Source: Rossellomorea marisflavi (lineage in GTDB: Bacteria > Bacillota > Bacilli > Bacillales > Bacillaceae_B). From it: a stretch of DNA of 64,000 nt. Under the pieces are notes generated by a model. The model did no database searches. It had not been told where the DNA came from and saw only the letters and a program-made list of their open reading frames with translations. A program made the translations under genes and the position numbers. Numbering within the stretch: position 1 is the stretch's first letter; each line of letters opens with the position of its first letter. The stretch lies in contig NZ_LGUE01000005.1 of assembly GCF_001274775.1 (NCBI RefSeq), forward strand, positions 2,346-66,345. The letters run 5' to 3'. This document shows positions 8,449 through 16,008 of this stretch, piece after piece.

Positions 8449-8477
8449 TTGACCTGACCCGCCCTGAGCGGTATAAT
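8449..8477 (+). promoter_or_regulatory. Sigma-A promoter of the two-helix membrane protein gene
   Basis: TTGACC (8449-8454), a 17-base spacer and TATAAT (8472-8477). Transcription would start near 8483-8485, so the in-frame ATG at 8483 could not carry a ribosome-binding site. This argues for a downstream start. Confidence 0.8.
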
Positions 8478-8509
8478 CTGGTATGAATGGCTTTAGGGAG
8501 AGGATGCAC

Positions 8510-8962
8510 GTGCACGTCGAAGAAGTAAGGAAACATCTCCATGCTTTCAAGGATGATGCCGGCCAGGGAGTGAGCCAAAAGCTCGACCTCGAAAAGGAGG
8601 AGCGCCTCCTGAACAGGATGGCCGATCTGGAACCCTGCGATGAGTGTGAATCGGGGCTGATGGAGCTTGGAGAAGAGTATAAGAGATTGAGAGCAAGATT
8701 GCCTGAACTTGAAAAATCGGATGTTCGTTCACATAGGAAAGTGCTGAACAAGCTGCTGAATCATGTCCACAAGGTTCACAAGGTGGTGCCCCAAAACTAC
8801 TATATCGGTGTATTCATGCCCCTTGGTCTGACCTTCGGTATGCTTATCGGCCTGGGATTCCTCGAGAATATGGTGTATGGGTTCACCTTGGGGATTTCAA
8901 TTGGCATCGCCATCGGTGCCGGACTTGATGCGAAAAGCAAAAAAGATGGATTGACGTTTTAA
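8510..8962 (+). CDS. Hypothetical membrane protein with two C-terminal helices
   Basis: About 150 residues. The N-terminal two thirds are charged and helical (coiled-coil-like LEKEERLLNRMADLE, then EYKRLRARLPELEK) with one CDEC motif. Two Gly-rich transmembrane helices follow (YIGVFMPLGLTFGMLIGLGF and YGFTLGISIGIAIGAGL) before a short basic tail. GTG 8510 is chosen because AGGGAGAGG ends 6 bases upstream and the promoter places the mRNA start near 8484; ATG 8504 is an alternative. I do not recognise a family with a known role. Monocistronic. Confidence 0.7.
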   Translation: MHVEEVRKHLHAFKDDAGQGVSQKLDLEKEERLLNRMADLEPCDECESGLMELGEEYKRLRARLPELEKSDVRSHRKVLNKLLNHVHKVHKVVPQNYYIGVFMPLGLTFGMLIGLGFLENMVYGFTLGISIGIAIGAGLDAKSKKDGLTF

Positions 8963-8963
8963 G

Positions 8964-8997
8964 AAGAAGGATGACGATTGTGGTCATCCTTCTTTTT
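8964..8997 (+). terminator. Intrinsic terminator
   Basis: GAAGGATGAC (8966-8975) pairs with GTCATCCTTC (8983-8992) and is followed by five T. It separates this gene from the convergent sigma factor gene. Confidence 0.85.
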
Positions 8998-9037
8998 GGT
9001 TCTATTAAACGAGTGTTTGAGAGAATGATCACCGGTT

Positions 9038-9056
9038 TATCAACAGGTTATCCACT
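9038..9056. promoter_or_regulatory. Two DnaA-box-like 9-mers
   Basis: TTATCAACA (9038-9046) and TTATCCACT (9048-9056) each differ by one base from the DnaA box TTATCCACA and abut the 3' end of the sigma factor gene. A perfect box in inverse orientation (TGTGGATAA, 9665-9673) and ATATCCACA (9587-9595) lie on the other side of the same gene. Confidence 0.4.
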
Positions 9057-9545
9057 TTAAACAAACGTTTGATTAAGAATGGCCTGCCGGATCCTTTCCT
9101 TTGCCCCTTTTCGCCACTTCTTCACAGCCTCGGGCGACACACCTTCCAGCTCGGCGATTTCGCTGATCGAGAGCATGTGGAGAGAATGAGAGATGACCCA
9201 CTTCGTTTGATTGGGTGTAAGATTCCCGCAGTAGGAGAGGAGGGTTTCCAACGCGAGGGTTTCCAGGTCGTCACCGCCTGCTTCCGTTGCTCCTTCCTCC
9301 AGTTCGACTCCGCGCTCTTCTTCCCTCACTTCCCTCTTCAACTCAGTCAGGATCCGTCCCCTGATATACGAATATGCGAAGGACGTGAATGTTCCTTTGG
9401 ATGAGTCGAATTTTCCGTATGCCTCCCAGAGGGCGATCAAGCCGGTCTGGTAATAGTCATGATGATTCTTGTAGATGCGCAGGGTGTGGATGATTTTGTG
9501 GATCATCTGGCTGTACTGTTCATGGACGAGTTCAAATGGTTCCAT
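9057..9545 (-). CDS. Sigma-70 family RNA polymerase sigma factor (small, alternative)
   Basis: 162 residues. Region 2 covers about 5-75; HDYYQTGLIALWEAYGKFD and TFTSFAYSYIRGRILTEL correspond to the core-binding and -10-reading helices. Region 4 lies at about 105-158 with a clear HTH (LSISEIAELEGVSPEAVKKW). A short acidic linker separates the two, and regions 1 and 3 are absent. It resembles small sigma factors such as the SigH/ComX type and mobile-element sigmas more than classical anti-sigma-paired ECF factors, and no anti-sigma gene is adjacent. Which promoters it serves cannot be read here. Confidence 0.8.
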   Translation of the reverse strand: MEPFELVHEQYSQMIHKIIHTLRIYKNHHDYYQTGLIALWEAYGKFDSSKGTFTSFAYSYIRGRILTELKREVREEERGVELEEGATEAGGDDLETLALETLLSYCGNLTPNQTKWVISHSLHMLSISEIAELEGVSPEAVKKWRKGAKERIRQAILNQTFV

Positions 9546-9838
9546 TTCCTATTCCTTTTGAGCAGGCGCCGCTCTGTTTTCCCGGTATATCCACAGTAAG
9601 GGAGAAAAGGATGGGTGGCAAAAGACCCAATCAGCTCTGCATCAGGGGATAAAGCTGCTTGGACCTGTGGATAACGGAAGTTTCTTTTAAGAAAACCTAA
9701 AGTTTTCTGTTAATTTAAGAAAAATGAAAATTGATCTATGAATTTGTCAGAATTTATAGTGTGACCATCTACAAAGATATACAAATATTGCCACTTCTTT
9801 TCGTTATGATAGAGTTCATAGATTGGAGGGACGAGTGA

Positions 9839-10633
9839 ATGAGAATAGGATTGGTCATGTTGGGTCTACTAACCTCATCGGTTGTGATCGGAGGCAAGTA
9901 CCACTGGGAAGGAGAGGTGAGGGAAGTGCAGGCTTCGGCCTACGCGTCCCATCAGGAAGTGCTGGAAGGAGAGAAGGTGGAAGCAGAGAAGAAGGCAGAA
10001 AACGAAAGGTACCGGCTGCAGGTGTTGGACCGGATCAATGGATTGCCCCGTGATGTACAACCGCTCTTCAGGGAAAAAGCGGCTCAAGGGAAGCCCGTAC
10101 GCATGATGATCGCCGGGTCATCGTCCACATCGGACGAACCAGGAGCCTGGCCGGTTACGGTGAAAAAGGCACTGACGAAAGAGTATGGAGATGGGCTCCT
10201 ATCCGTCTCCGTCCATGAAATCGGAGGAAAGACATCGGGGCAGGTGAGGAAGGAAGGACTTCATCTTCCACTGGCAAAAGAAAAGCCGGATCTCCTCGTT
10301 TTGGAACCATTTCTTCTGGCGGATAATAGTCACATCGATATGAAGGAAAGGCTGAAGAATCTCTCTTCCATCTTAGATGCGTTCAAGAAGGAGAATCCTG
10401 ATATCGTGATTCTTCTGCAGCCCTCCAACCCAATCCCCGATGCTCACTACTATCCATTGGAAGAGAAGAAGCTGAAGGAGTATGCCAAGGATCATCACTA
10501 TCCATACATAGATCATTGGAAGGCCTGGAAGGACGTTGAATCCCAGGTGACAAAGAAGGAACTGCCGAATAAAGAAGGGAATGAAGTGTGGGCGTCATTC
10601 ATGGTGGATTATTTTGTGGATAAATCCAATTGA
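9839..10633 (+). CDS. SGNH/GDSL-hydrolase-like exported protein with altered active site
   Basis: 264 residues. An N-terminal hydrophobic segment (LVMLGLLTSSVVIGG) is a signal anchor or signal peptide, followed by a charged coiled-coil linker (about 35-65). The core has SGNH features: block I AGSSST with candidate nucleophile S94, EPFLLADN as the Asn block, and a C-terminal block V-like PNKEGNEVWA. In relatives that I recall, block V reads DxxH or PNEKGHEVWA; here the His position is N248, so the catalytic triad is incomplete. It may be a non-catalytic wall or polysaccharide-binding relative. A GGAGGG site supports the start. Confidence 0.7.
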   Translation: MRIGLVMLGLLTSSVVIGGKYHWEGEVREVQASAYASHQEVLEGEKVEAEKKAENERYRLQVLDRINGLPRDVQPLFREKAAQGKPVRMMIAGSSSTSDEPGAWPVTVKKALTKEYGDGLLSVSVHEIGGKTSGQVRKEGLHLPLAKEKPDLLVLEPFLLADNSHIDMKERLKNLSSILDAFKKENPDIVILLQPSNPIPDAHYYPLEEKKLKEYAKDHHYPYIDHWKAWKDVESQVTKKELPNKEGNEVWASFMVDYFVDKSN

Positions 10634-10662
10634 ACCTGGCATGCGCCGGGTTTATTTTTTTT
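10634..10662 (+). terminator. Intrinsic terminator
   Basis: AACCTGGC pairs with GCCGGGTT (one G-U pair) and is followed by a long T run (10650-10662). Confidence 0.85.
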
Positions 10663-10750
10663 GCTTAAGGTAGATCTTTATATACATGAATTATCCTACA
10701 AAAGATACCTAATAAATAACTATTCTGAAATATCTTTATTTAAAAAACAT

Positions 10751-10780
10751 TTGACAGTGTATCGATTAAAGATGTATATT
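10751..10780 (+). promoter_or_regulatory. Sigma-A promoter of the riboswitch-symporter unit
   Basis: TTGACA (10751-10756) with TATATT (10775-10780) at 18-base spacing. The predicted RNA start lies about 55 bases before the riboswitch aptamer. Confidence 0.7.
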
Positions 10781-10845
10781 GTATTTCGTGGACTTCTAAA
10801 TAAAACTTTATTAGGATAATAAAGTCAACCCACTATAACTAAATA

Positions 10846-10968
10846 GTATGGCTTAATCGATCGAGCGGAGGAATCATTCAAGTGGTATTCCGATACCTTG
10901 GGGTGCATCCTTTTACTAGGTAGGGAACTCTCAATCCCGAATCCGACAGTTAACTCCGTATGCCAGTT
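10846..10968 (+). ncRNA. ydaO-yuaA cyclic di-AMP riboswitch
   Basis: The aptamer core is recognisable: GGCTTAATC at the 5' side, GAGCGGAGGAATCA, then TTGGGGTGCATCC, AGGTAGGG, CCCGAATCCGACAG and TTAACTCCGTATGCC at the 3' side. TGGC (10849-10852) can pair with GCCA (10962-10965) as part of P1. These are the conserved blocks of the ydaO class (Rfam RF00379 from memory), which binds c-di-AMP and usually shuts genes off. It lies between a promoter and an intrinsic terminator ahead of a dicarboxylate/amino-acid symporter gene. Confidence 0.93.
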
Positions 10969-10971
10969 GAG

Positions 10972-11030
10972 AGAAAGAACCTTTATTTTTCAACCAAAAG
11001 GCTGTTCTTTCTTAAGAACGGTCTTTTTTT
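10972..11030 (+). terminator. Riboswitch expression platform: alternative antiterminator and terminator
   Basis: Terminator: CTGTTCTT (11002-11009) pairs with AAGAACGG (11014-11021), then seven T. Competing pairing: AGAAAGAAC (10972-10980), directly after the aptamer, is complementary over 9 bases to GTTCTTTCT (11004-11012). The two cannot form together, which fits ligand-controlled premature termination. Confidence 0.85.
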
Positions 11031-11064
11031 GCTTTACGCACATCATCCAAGAGGGGGACCATCT

Positions 11065-12324
11065 ATGAAAAAAATTCGTTTCGGTTTAGCCACCCAGATC
11101 TTCGTCGGGTTGATCCTGGGTATCCTTGTCGGGGTCATTTGGTTTAATGACCCGCGTGTTGCTACGTATCTCCAACCGTTGGGGGATCTTTTCCTTCGTT
11201 TGATTAAAATGATCGTCATTCCGATCGTCATCTCCACTCTCATCGTCGGTGTGGCAGGCACCGGGAATGGAAAGGCGTTCGGCCGCCTCGGGGCAAAGAC
11301 GATCATCTACTTCGAGGTCATCACGACCGTCGCCATCATCCTCGGAATCATCCTGGCGAATGTGTTCCATCCTGGAAGTCACGTCAACCTTGGATCTGTT
11401 GAAAAAACAGACATCCAATCCTATGTGGATACTTCTGAAAGTCAGCAAGATAAATCTATTGCAGAGACCTTCCTGCATATCGTTCCGACAAACTTCTTCC
11501 AATCCATCGCGGAAGGGGACATGCTGGCGATCATCTTCTTCTCCGTACTATTCGGACTTGGAGTGGCAGCCATCGGTGAACGGGGGAAACCGGTCATTCA
11601 ATTCTTCGACGCTGTTTCCCATGCCATGTTCCACGTTGTGAACATGGTCATGAAGGTCGCTCCACTCGGTGTGTTCGCCCTGATCGGGGTAACCGTTTCG
11701 AAATTCGGGATTGATTCCCTAATATCACTCGGAAAGCTCGTCGGCCTCGTCTATGCGGCGTTGATCTTCTTCCTCATCGTCGTGTTGGGGCTGGTGGCCA
11801 AATGGGCCGGAGTGAATATCTTCACTTTACTCAAATACTTGAAGGATGAACTTCTACTCGCCTTCAGTACATCAAGCTCCGAGACCGTCCTTCCACGCGT
11901 CATGGAGAAGCTTGAGAAGATGGGTTGCCCGAAGGCCATCGTATCCTTCGTCGTACCGATCGGGTACACCTTCAACCTTGATGGATCGGTCCTGTATCAG
12001 GCCATCGCTGCCCTTTTCCTCGCGCAGGTCTATGGCATCGATCTTTCCATCATGCAGCAGATCACCCTCATCCTTGTCCTGATGGTGACATCAAAAGGGA
12101 TGGCAGCTGTACCTGGTACATCCTTCGTCGTCCTTCTTGCCACCCTTGGTACCATTGGGGTACCGGCAGAAGGCCTTGCCTTCATCGCAGGGGTCGACAG
12201 GATCATGGATATGGCCCGTACCGTCGTCAACTTAACAGGTAACACACTTGCCGCTATCGTCATGTCCAAATCAGAAGGACAGTATGATGCAGATCATGGA
12301 AATGAAGTCATGAAGGCAGGATAG
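11065..12324 (+). CDS. Dicarboxylate/amino acid:cation symporter (glutamate/aspartate type, DAACS family)
   Basis: 419 residues from ATG 11065, preceded by GAGGGGGA; upstream in-frame codons run back into the riboswitch and are not coding. About eight membrane helices plus re-entrant loops. Family signatures are a Ser-rich loop (AFSTSSSETVLPRVMEKL), GYTFNLDGSVLYQAIAA, and the substrate-site helix with MARTVVNLTGNTLAA. Relatives (GltP/GltT/DctA) import glutamate, aspartate or C4-dicarboxylates with protons or sodium; glutamate/aspartate is the likelier substrate here. c-di-AMP control of such a transporter would link osmolyte uptake to potassium and osmotic state. Confidence 0.93.
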   Translation: MKKIRFGLATQIFVGLILGILVGVIWFNDPRVATYLQPLGDLFLRLIKMIVIPIVISTLIVGVAGTGNGKAFGRLGAKTIIYFEVITTVAIILGIILANVFHPGSHVNLGSVEKTDIQSYVDTSESQQDKSIAETFLHIVPTNFFQSIAEGDMLAIIFFSVLFGLGVAAIGERGKPVIQFFDAVSHAMFHVVNMVMKVAPLGVFALIGVTVSKFGIDSLISLGKLVGLVYAALIFFLIVVLGLVAKWAGVNIFTLLKYLKDELLLAFSTSSSETVLPRVMEKLEKMGCPKAIVSFVVPIGYTFNLDGSVLYQAIAALFLAQVYGIDLSIMQQITLILVLMVTSKGMAAVPGTSFVVLLATLGTIGVPAEGLAFIAGVDRIMDMARTVVNLTGNTLAAIVMSKSEGQYDADHGNEVMKAG

Positions 12325-12328
12325 GAAT

Positions 12329-12366
12329 AACCCCCGCTCAGGAATCGATAGAGCGGGGGTTTTTTG
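12329..12366 (+). terminator. Intrinsic terminator of the symporter gene
   Basis: AACCCCCGCTC pairs with GAGCGGGGGTT over 11 bases and is followed by TTTTT. Confidence 0.9.
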
Positions 12367-12432
12367 TCATGGATTCTTTACAAATCCCTAATATCCATTC
12401 CACATGCCCTTCATATCCAGGGGATAGACTGA

Positions 12433-13002
12433 ATGAAAAAGCTGAAGGATGTGGACCAGATGTTCCGTTTGATTAAATCAGACTACAGGGCGTATGGATT
12501 ATCCCCGAAAGGATTGATCATCAGCTTCTTCAATGCTTCGACCTTTTGGCTGGTGGTCATGTATCGGATCGGGCACGCCCTTCATGTAAAGCGGGTGCCG
12601 CTCGTTCCGAGGATTATCCGCTCGGCAGGGATCATCTTCTATGGTGCCGAGATTTCCTACGGTGCCGAAATCGGTCCCGGCTTCCGCATTGCCCACTCGG
12701 TTGGTGTGGTGATCGGAACGAAAGTGAATGCCGGTGCGAACCTGGAGGTGTTCCAAAATGTCACGATCGGGGGCAGGGACCAGGAGCGGAATGGTCAAAT
12801 AAAGCCGATCATCGGTGATAATGTGACCATCTTCACGGGGGCCGTCGTGGCCGGTCCCGTCATCATCGGGGATAATGTATCAGTCGGTGCGAATTCAGTC
12901 GTGACGAAAGACATCGAGGCGGATGTAATCGTCGCGGGAGCACCTGCCAGGCCGGTAGGAAAGGTAGAAGTGGCGCATTCTTTGAGGAGTATGAGCGTAT
13001 AG
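12433..13002 (+). CDS. Serine O-acetyltransferase-like hexapeptide acyltransferase
   Basis: 189 residues: a helical N-terminus (1-75) and then a left-handed beta-helix built from hexapeptide repeats (IGPGFRIAHSVGVVIGTKVNAGA to VSVGANSVVTKDIEADVIVAGAPA). The H in FRIAHSVG and the later GGR loop are typical of CysE-type active sites. It is shorter than classical CysE (about 220-270) and resembles the SAT-like O-acetyltransferases found with capsule or cell-wall genes. Monocistronic, with no cysteine-synthesis neighbour, so the acceptor (serine or a sugar) stays open. The start is supported by AGGGGAT. Confidence 0.8.
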   Translation: MKKLKDVDQMFRLIKSDYRAYGLSPKGLIISFFNASTFWLVVMYRIGHALHVKRVPLVPRIIRSAGIIFYGAEISYGAEIGPGFRIAHSVGVVIGTKVNAGANLEVFQNVTIGGRDQERNGQIKPIIGDNVTIFTGAVVAGPVIIGDNVSVGANSVVTKDIEADVIVAGAPARPVGKVEVAHSLRSMSV

Positions 13003-13036
13003 AAAAGACCGTCCAAGAGATTGGACGGTCTTTTCT
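13001..13036. terminator. Bidirectional intrinsic terminator
   Basis: AGAAAAGACCGTCC and GGACGGTCTTTTCT form a long perfect stem with A/T tracts on both sides, serving the acetyltransferase gene and the convergent lyase gene. Confidence 0.9.
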
Positions 13037-13050
13037 ATACTATTAGTCTA

Positions 13051-13935
13051 TCAAGCCGTTCCAGCTTTCAGGAGCATTCCATCAAGGGGCCTTCCCATGA
13101 TGTTTTCTGTCCAGGATGATGTCTGCAATAATGTGGAGAGATCGGTTCCAGTATCGATCCCCATCTGATGAAACATATTGACCATATCTTCGGTGCACAC
13201 GTTACCGACTGCCTTAGGAGCAAATGGACAGCCTCCGAGGCCGGAAATCGAAGAATCAAAGCGGCGGACCCCAGCCTGGTAGCCAGCTAGCGTATTGGCA
13301 AGTCCCAGCCCGCGGGTGTTATGGAAGTGGAGGCCGAGCTTCAGGTCTTCTCCAAACGCCCTGTGGAACATCTTCACCAGATCATGGACCTGCTGGGGAT
13401 TCGCCATGCCGGTTGTATCGGCCAGGGTGATCCCTGTGCATCCTGCATGAAGGAAACGCTCAGCCACATGAAGGACAGTGCTGGATTCCACATTGCCTTC
13501 GAACGGGCATCCGAAAGCAGTGCCGAGGACACCGAGCACGTCCTTGGAGGCAGCGGTCCCTTCGCGGATGACGTCATCCAGCTCGGAAACCGATTGGGCG
13601 ACCGTCCGTTTGACATTCTTTAGATTGAAGCTGTCGCTTGTCGTCGTGACGACATGGAGGCAGTCGACATCCGTCGTAAGGGCCCTTGTCAGGCCCGAGC
13701 GACTCAGGATGAGTCCTGCGTATGTGACCCCGTCGCCTTTTGGGAGTGCGTTGAGCACCTCTTCTGCATCTGCCATTTGAGGGACGACGGTAGGGTTGAC
13801 GAACGAAACAGCTTCGAAATAACGAACACCAGATTCAATCAGACGTGTAATCAGCTCGGCTTTTTCCGCAGTGCTGAGGATTTTAGGCTCATTCTGGAGC
13901 CCGTCACGTGGACCTACTTCACAGATTTCTATCAT
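13051..13935 (-). CDS. Hydroxymethylglutaryl-CoA lyase family enzyme
   Basis: 294 residues, a DRE-TIM metallolyase barrel. N-terminal EVGPRDGLQNE carries the catalytic Arg-Asp, HFHNTRGLGLAN the metal-binding His pair, and GGCPFAPKAVGN the conserved catalytic Cys loop. Family members cleave HMG-CoA to acetyl-CoA and acetoacetate; some act on related hydroxyacyl-CoAs. It follows the GntR gene by 14 bases and is divergent from a class III CoA-transferase that could make its substrate. The pair suggests catabolism of 3-hydroxy-3-methylglutarate or a similar branched dicarboxylate; this is inference. Confidence 0.88.
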   Translation of the reverse strand: MIEICEVGPRDGLQNEPKILSTAEKAELITRLIESGVRYFEAVSFVNPTVVPQMADAEEVLNALPKGDGVTYAGLILSRSGLTRALTTDVDCLHVVTTTSDSFNLKNVKRTVAQSVSELDDVIREGTAASKDVLGVLGTAFGCPFEGNVESSTVLHVAERFLHAGCTGITLADTTGMANPQQVHDLVKMFHRAFGEDLKLGLHFHNTRGLGLANTLAGYQAGVRRFDSSISGLGGCPFAPKAVGNVCTEDMVNMFHQMGIDTGTDLSTLLQTSSWTENIMGRPLDGMLLKAGTA

Positions 13936-13949
13936 CCTGGATCCTCCTT

Positions 13950-14603
13950 TTACTGTTTGGCGCTTTTTATCTTATCCAAATGCTTCAAGACATGATCCCG
14001 TCCCTGGTAGATGTGTTCGTGCATGGCGATTCTGGCCCTTTCAGGCTCTTTGTTCTGAATGGCCTGCAGGATGATTTTGTGGATTTCCAATGATCGTTTT
14101 AATTGATTATCATCATACCAATAGAATGACCTATAGACGATGGGGACGACAACCACTTTCGCCAGATGAAAATGCAGATGGGCGTTGTTCGCTGCGTGAA
14201 GGATGACTTCATGAAACTGCTGGTTCACATCAACGATTTCCTTCACCCTGACCAGGTCGGATTCCCCATAATCTTGAATGACTTTTTCATATTGAATGTT
14301 CGCACTCTCCATTTTGATTAGATCCTCTTCTGTCCGATGGATGGCTGCCTGGCTTGCAGCATACCCCTCGAGGAGGGTCCTGAGGTCATAGATCTGCCGG
14401 ATGTCTTCATTAGTGAAGTTACGGACACTTACGCCTCGCTTAAGGGGGACAACCAACCCCTCTGCTTCAAGGTGCCGGATGGCTTCCCTGATCGGTGTTC
14501 TGCTAAGATTCAGTTCCTTGGCAAGGAATTCTTCTCCCAATCGCATACCCGGGGTATAACGACCGTCAATGATTGCGCCTTTAATATACTTGTATGCATC
14601 CAT
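13950..14603 (-). CDS. GntR-family transcriptional regulator (FadR subfamily, FCD domain)
   Basis: 217 residues. The N-terminal winged HTH (about 1-70) has LGEEFLAKELNLSRTPIREAIRHLEAEGLV, and the helical FCD ligand domain (about 80-210) has the usual His and Asp/Asn metal-ligand positions. The HTH begins unusually close to the N-terminus. It is transcribed with the HMG-CoA-lyase gene and divergently from the CoA-transferase operon. Copies of an ATTGTATACAAT palindrome lie in the shared control region, so it probably represses both sides and responds to a pathway acid or CoA ester. Confidence 0.88.
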   Translation of the reverse strand: MDAYKYIKGAIIDGRYTPGMRLGEEFLAKELNLSRTPIREAIRHLEAEGLVVPLKRGVSVRNFTNEDIRQIYDLRTLLEGYAASQAAIHRTEEDLIKMESANIQYEKVIQDYGESDLVRVKEIVDVNQQFHEVILHAANNAHLHFHLAKVVVVPIVYRSFYWYDDNQLKRSLEIHKIILQAIQNKEPERARIAMHEHIYQGRDHVLKHLDKIKSAKQ

Positions 14604-14620
14604 ACCAACACCTCATGTAC

Positions 14621-14723
14621 ATTGTATACAATAAAACTAAAATTCGCAATATTTAATAAATAAAAGCGCTTTATTTAAATAATTATTGACTAATTGTATA
14701 CAAGAAGTTAAATTTGTAGACAA
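14621..14723. promoter_or_regulatory. GntR operators and promoter in the divergent control region
   Basis: ATTGTATACAAT (14621-14632) is a perfect 12-base palindrome. ATTGTATACAA recurs at 14693-14703, and a weaker copy TTGTAGACAA sits at 14714-14723. A rightward promoter TTGACT (14686-14691), 16 bases, TTAAAT (14708-14713) has the second copy in its spacer, ideal for repression. AAAGCGCTTT (14662-14671) is a possible weak cre. Confidence 0.75.
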
Positions 14724-14755
14724 GATTAAGAAAATTCTAACAAGGAGAGGATCAT

Positions 14756-15958
14756 GTGGAGGAACAAAAGCTTCCATTGGAGGACTTGCGAGTGGTGGAA
14801 CTGGGGACCTTGCTGGCCGGACCATTCAGCGGCAGGATGCTGGCGGATTTCGGAGCTGAAGTGATCAAGGTGGAGCCTCCGGGCAAATCGGATCCCATGA
14901 GAAACTGGGGGAAGTCCAAGGACGGGATCGGCCTATGGTGGCCGATTCAATCCAGGAATAAGAAGTCGATCACGCTCAATCTCAGAGAAGAGAAAGGGCA
15001 GGGAATCTTAAAGGAGCTAGTGAAAGAAACAGATATCATCATTGAAAACTTCCGCCCTGGAACGATGGAAAAGTGGAATCTATCATATGAAGAGCTCTCT
15101 GCCATCAACCCCCGCCTCATCATGGTACGGACATCAGGTTTCGGTCAAACGGGCCCATATAAAAATCGTGCGGGTTTTGGAAGTGTCGGAGAGGCCATGG
15201 GTGGACTGAGGAATGTGACAGGATTTGAAGATCGTCCTCCCTCCCGCATAGGCGTATCGGTAGGAGATACTTTGGCTGCTCTATTTGCCACGATCGGTTG
15301 TTTGGTTGCGGTACATGAGAGAAATCATTCGGGGAAAGGTCAGGTGGTGGATACGGCCCTGTATGAATCGGTTTTCTCCATTATGGAAAGTCTGATTCCC
15401 GATTATCTCCTTGCCGGGTATGTAAGGGAACGGATGGGGAATATCCTGCCGGGAGTAGCCCCGTCCAATATCTATTTCACTAAAGATCGCACCTATATCG
15501 TGATTGGGGCAAACTCTGATGGGGTATTTACCCGCTTGTGTGAGGCAATGGGGAACCCTGGCCTTGCAGAGGATGAACGGTTTTCCACTCATTATGCCCG
15601 GGGTGAAAATATGAAGCTCATCGACTCCATCATAGAGGAATGGACAAAATCCATGGATGCACAAGAGGCGCTGGAGATCCTTGCTGAGAAAGGGGTGCCT
15701 TCCGGACTGATATACACGGCAAAGGAAATCCTGGAGGATCCTCATTATAAGGAGAGGGAAATGATCCTCAAGGTTGACCATCCTGATCTGGGTGAATTCC
15801 CCATGCCTGGAATCGTTCCAAAGCTCAGTCGGACACCTGGAAGGGTCAAAGAAGCCGGGGCAGAGAAAATGGGCAAGCATAATATGGAAATCTATTCAGG
15901 CATGTTAGGGATGAAGGAAGAGGAATTGGAAACGCTCCAAAAAGAGAATATCATCTGA
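14756..15958 (+). CDS. CaiB/BaiF (class III) CoA-transferase
   Basis: 400 residues, the full family length. The N-terminal block VVELGTLLAGPFSGRMLADFGAEVIKVE is diagnostic, and the catalytic Asp that forms the acyl anhydride is D171 in GVSVGDTLAAL. It moves CoA between carboxylic acids. GTG 14756 is supported by AAGGAGAGG 5 bases upstream. First gene of an operon with a small membrane protein, an SSS symporter and a flavin reductase. The natural reading is uptake of an acid, CoA activation here, and cleavage by the divergent lyase. The exact acid cannot be read from sequence. Confidence 0.9.
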   Translation: MEEQKLPLEDLRVVELGTLLAGPFSGRMLADFGAEVIKVEPPGKSDPMRNWGKSKDGIGLWWPIQSRNKKSITLNLREEKGQGILKELVKETDIIIENFRPGTMEKWNLSYEELSAINPRLIMVRTSGFGQTGPYKNRAGFGSVGEAMGGLRNVTGFEDRPPSRIGVSVGDTLAALFATIGCLVAVHERNHSGKGQVVDTALYESVFSIMESLIPDYLLAGYVRERMGNILPGVAPSNIYFTKDRTYIVIGANSDGVFTRLCEAMGNPGLAEDERFSTHYARGENMKLIDSIIEEWTKSMDAQEALEILAEKGVPSGLIYTAKEILEDPHYKEREMILKVDHPDLGEFPMPGIVPKLSRTPGRVKEAGAEKMGKHNMEIYSGMLGMKEEELETLQKENII

Positions 15959-15963
15959 AAAAA

Positions 15964-15977
15964 TGTAAGCGCTTGAT
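15964..15977 (+). promoter_or_regulatory. cre-like site between CoA-transferase and symporter genes
   Basis: TGTAAGCGCTTGAT keeps the TGWAANCGNT core of the CcpA site with mismatches at the 3' end. Its place inside the operon suggests a roadblock, or control of an internal promoter. Confidence 0.5.
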
Positions 15978-16008
15978 TTTATTCGTTCAAAGAACAGGAG
16001 GAGGAAGA

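Noticed and set aside
10960-11064. N-terminal extension of the symporter into the leader
   Set aside because: The extension translates the riboswitch tail and terminator; GAGGGGGA before ATG 11065 and family alignment give the true start.
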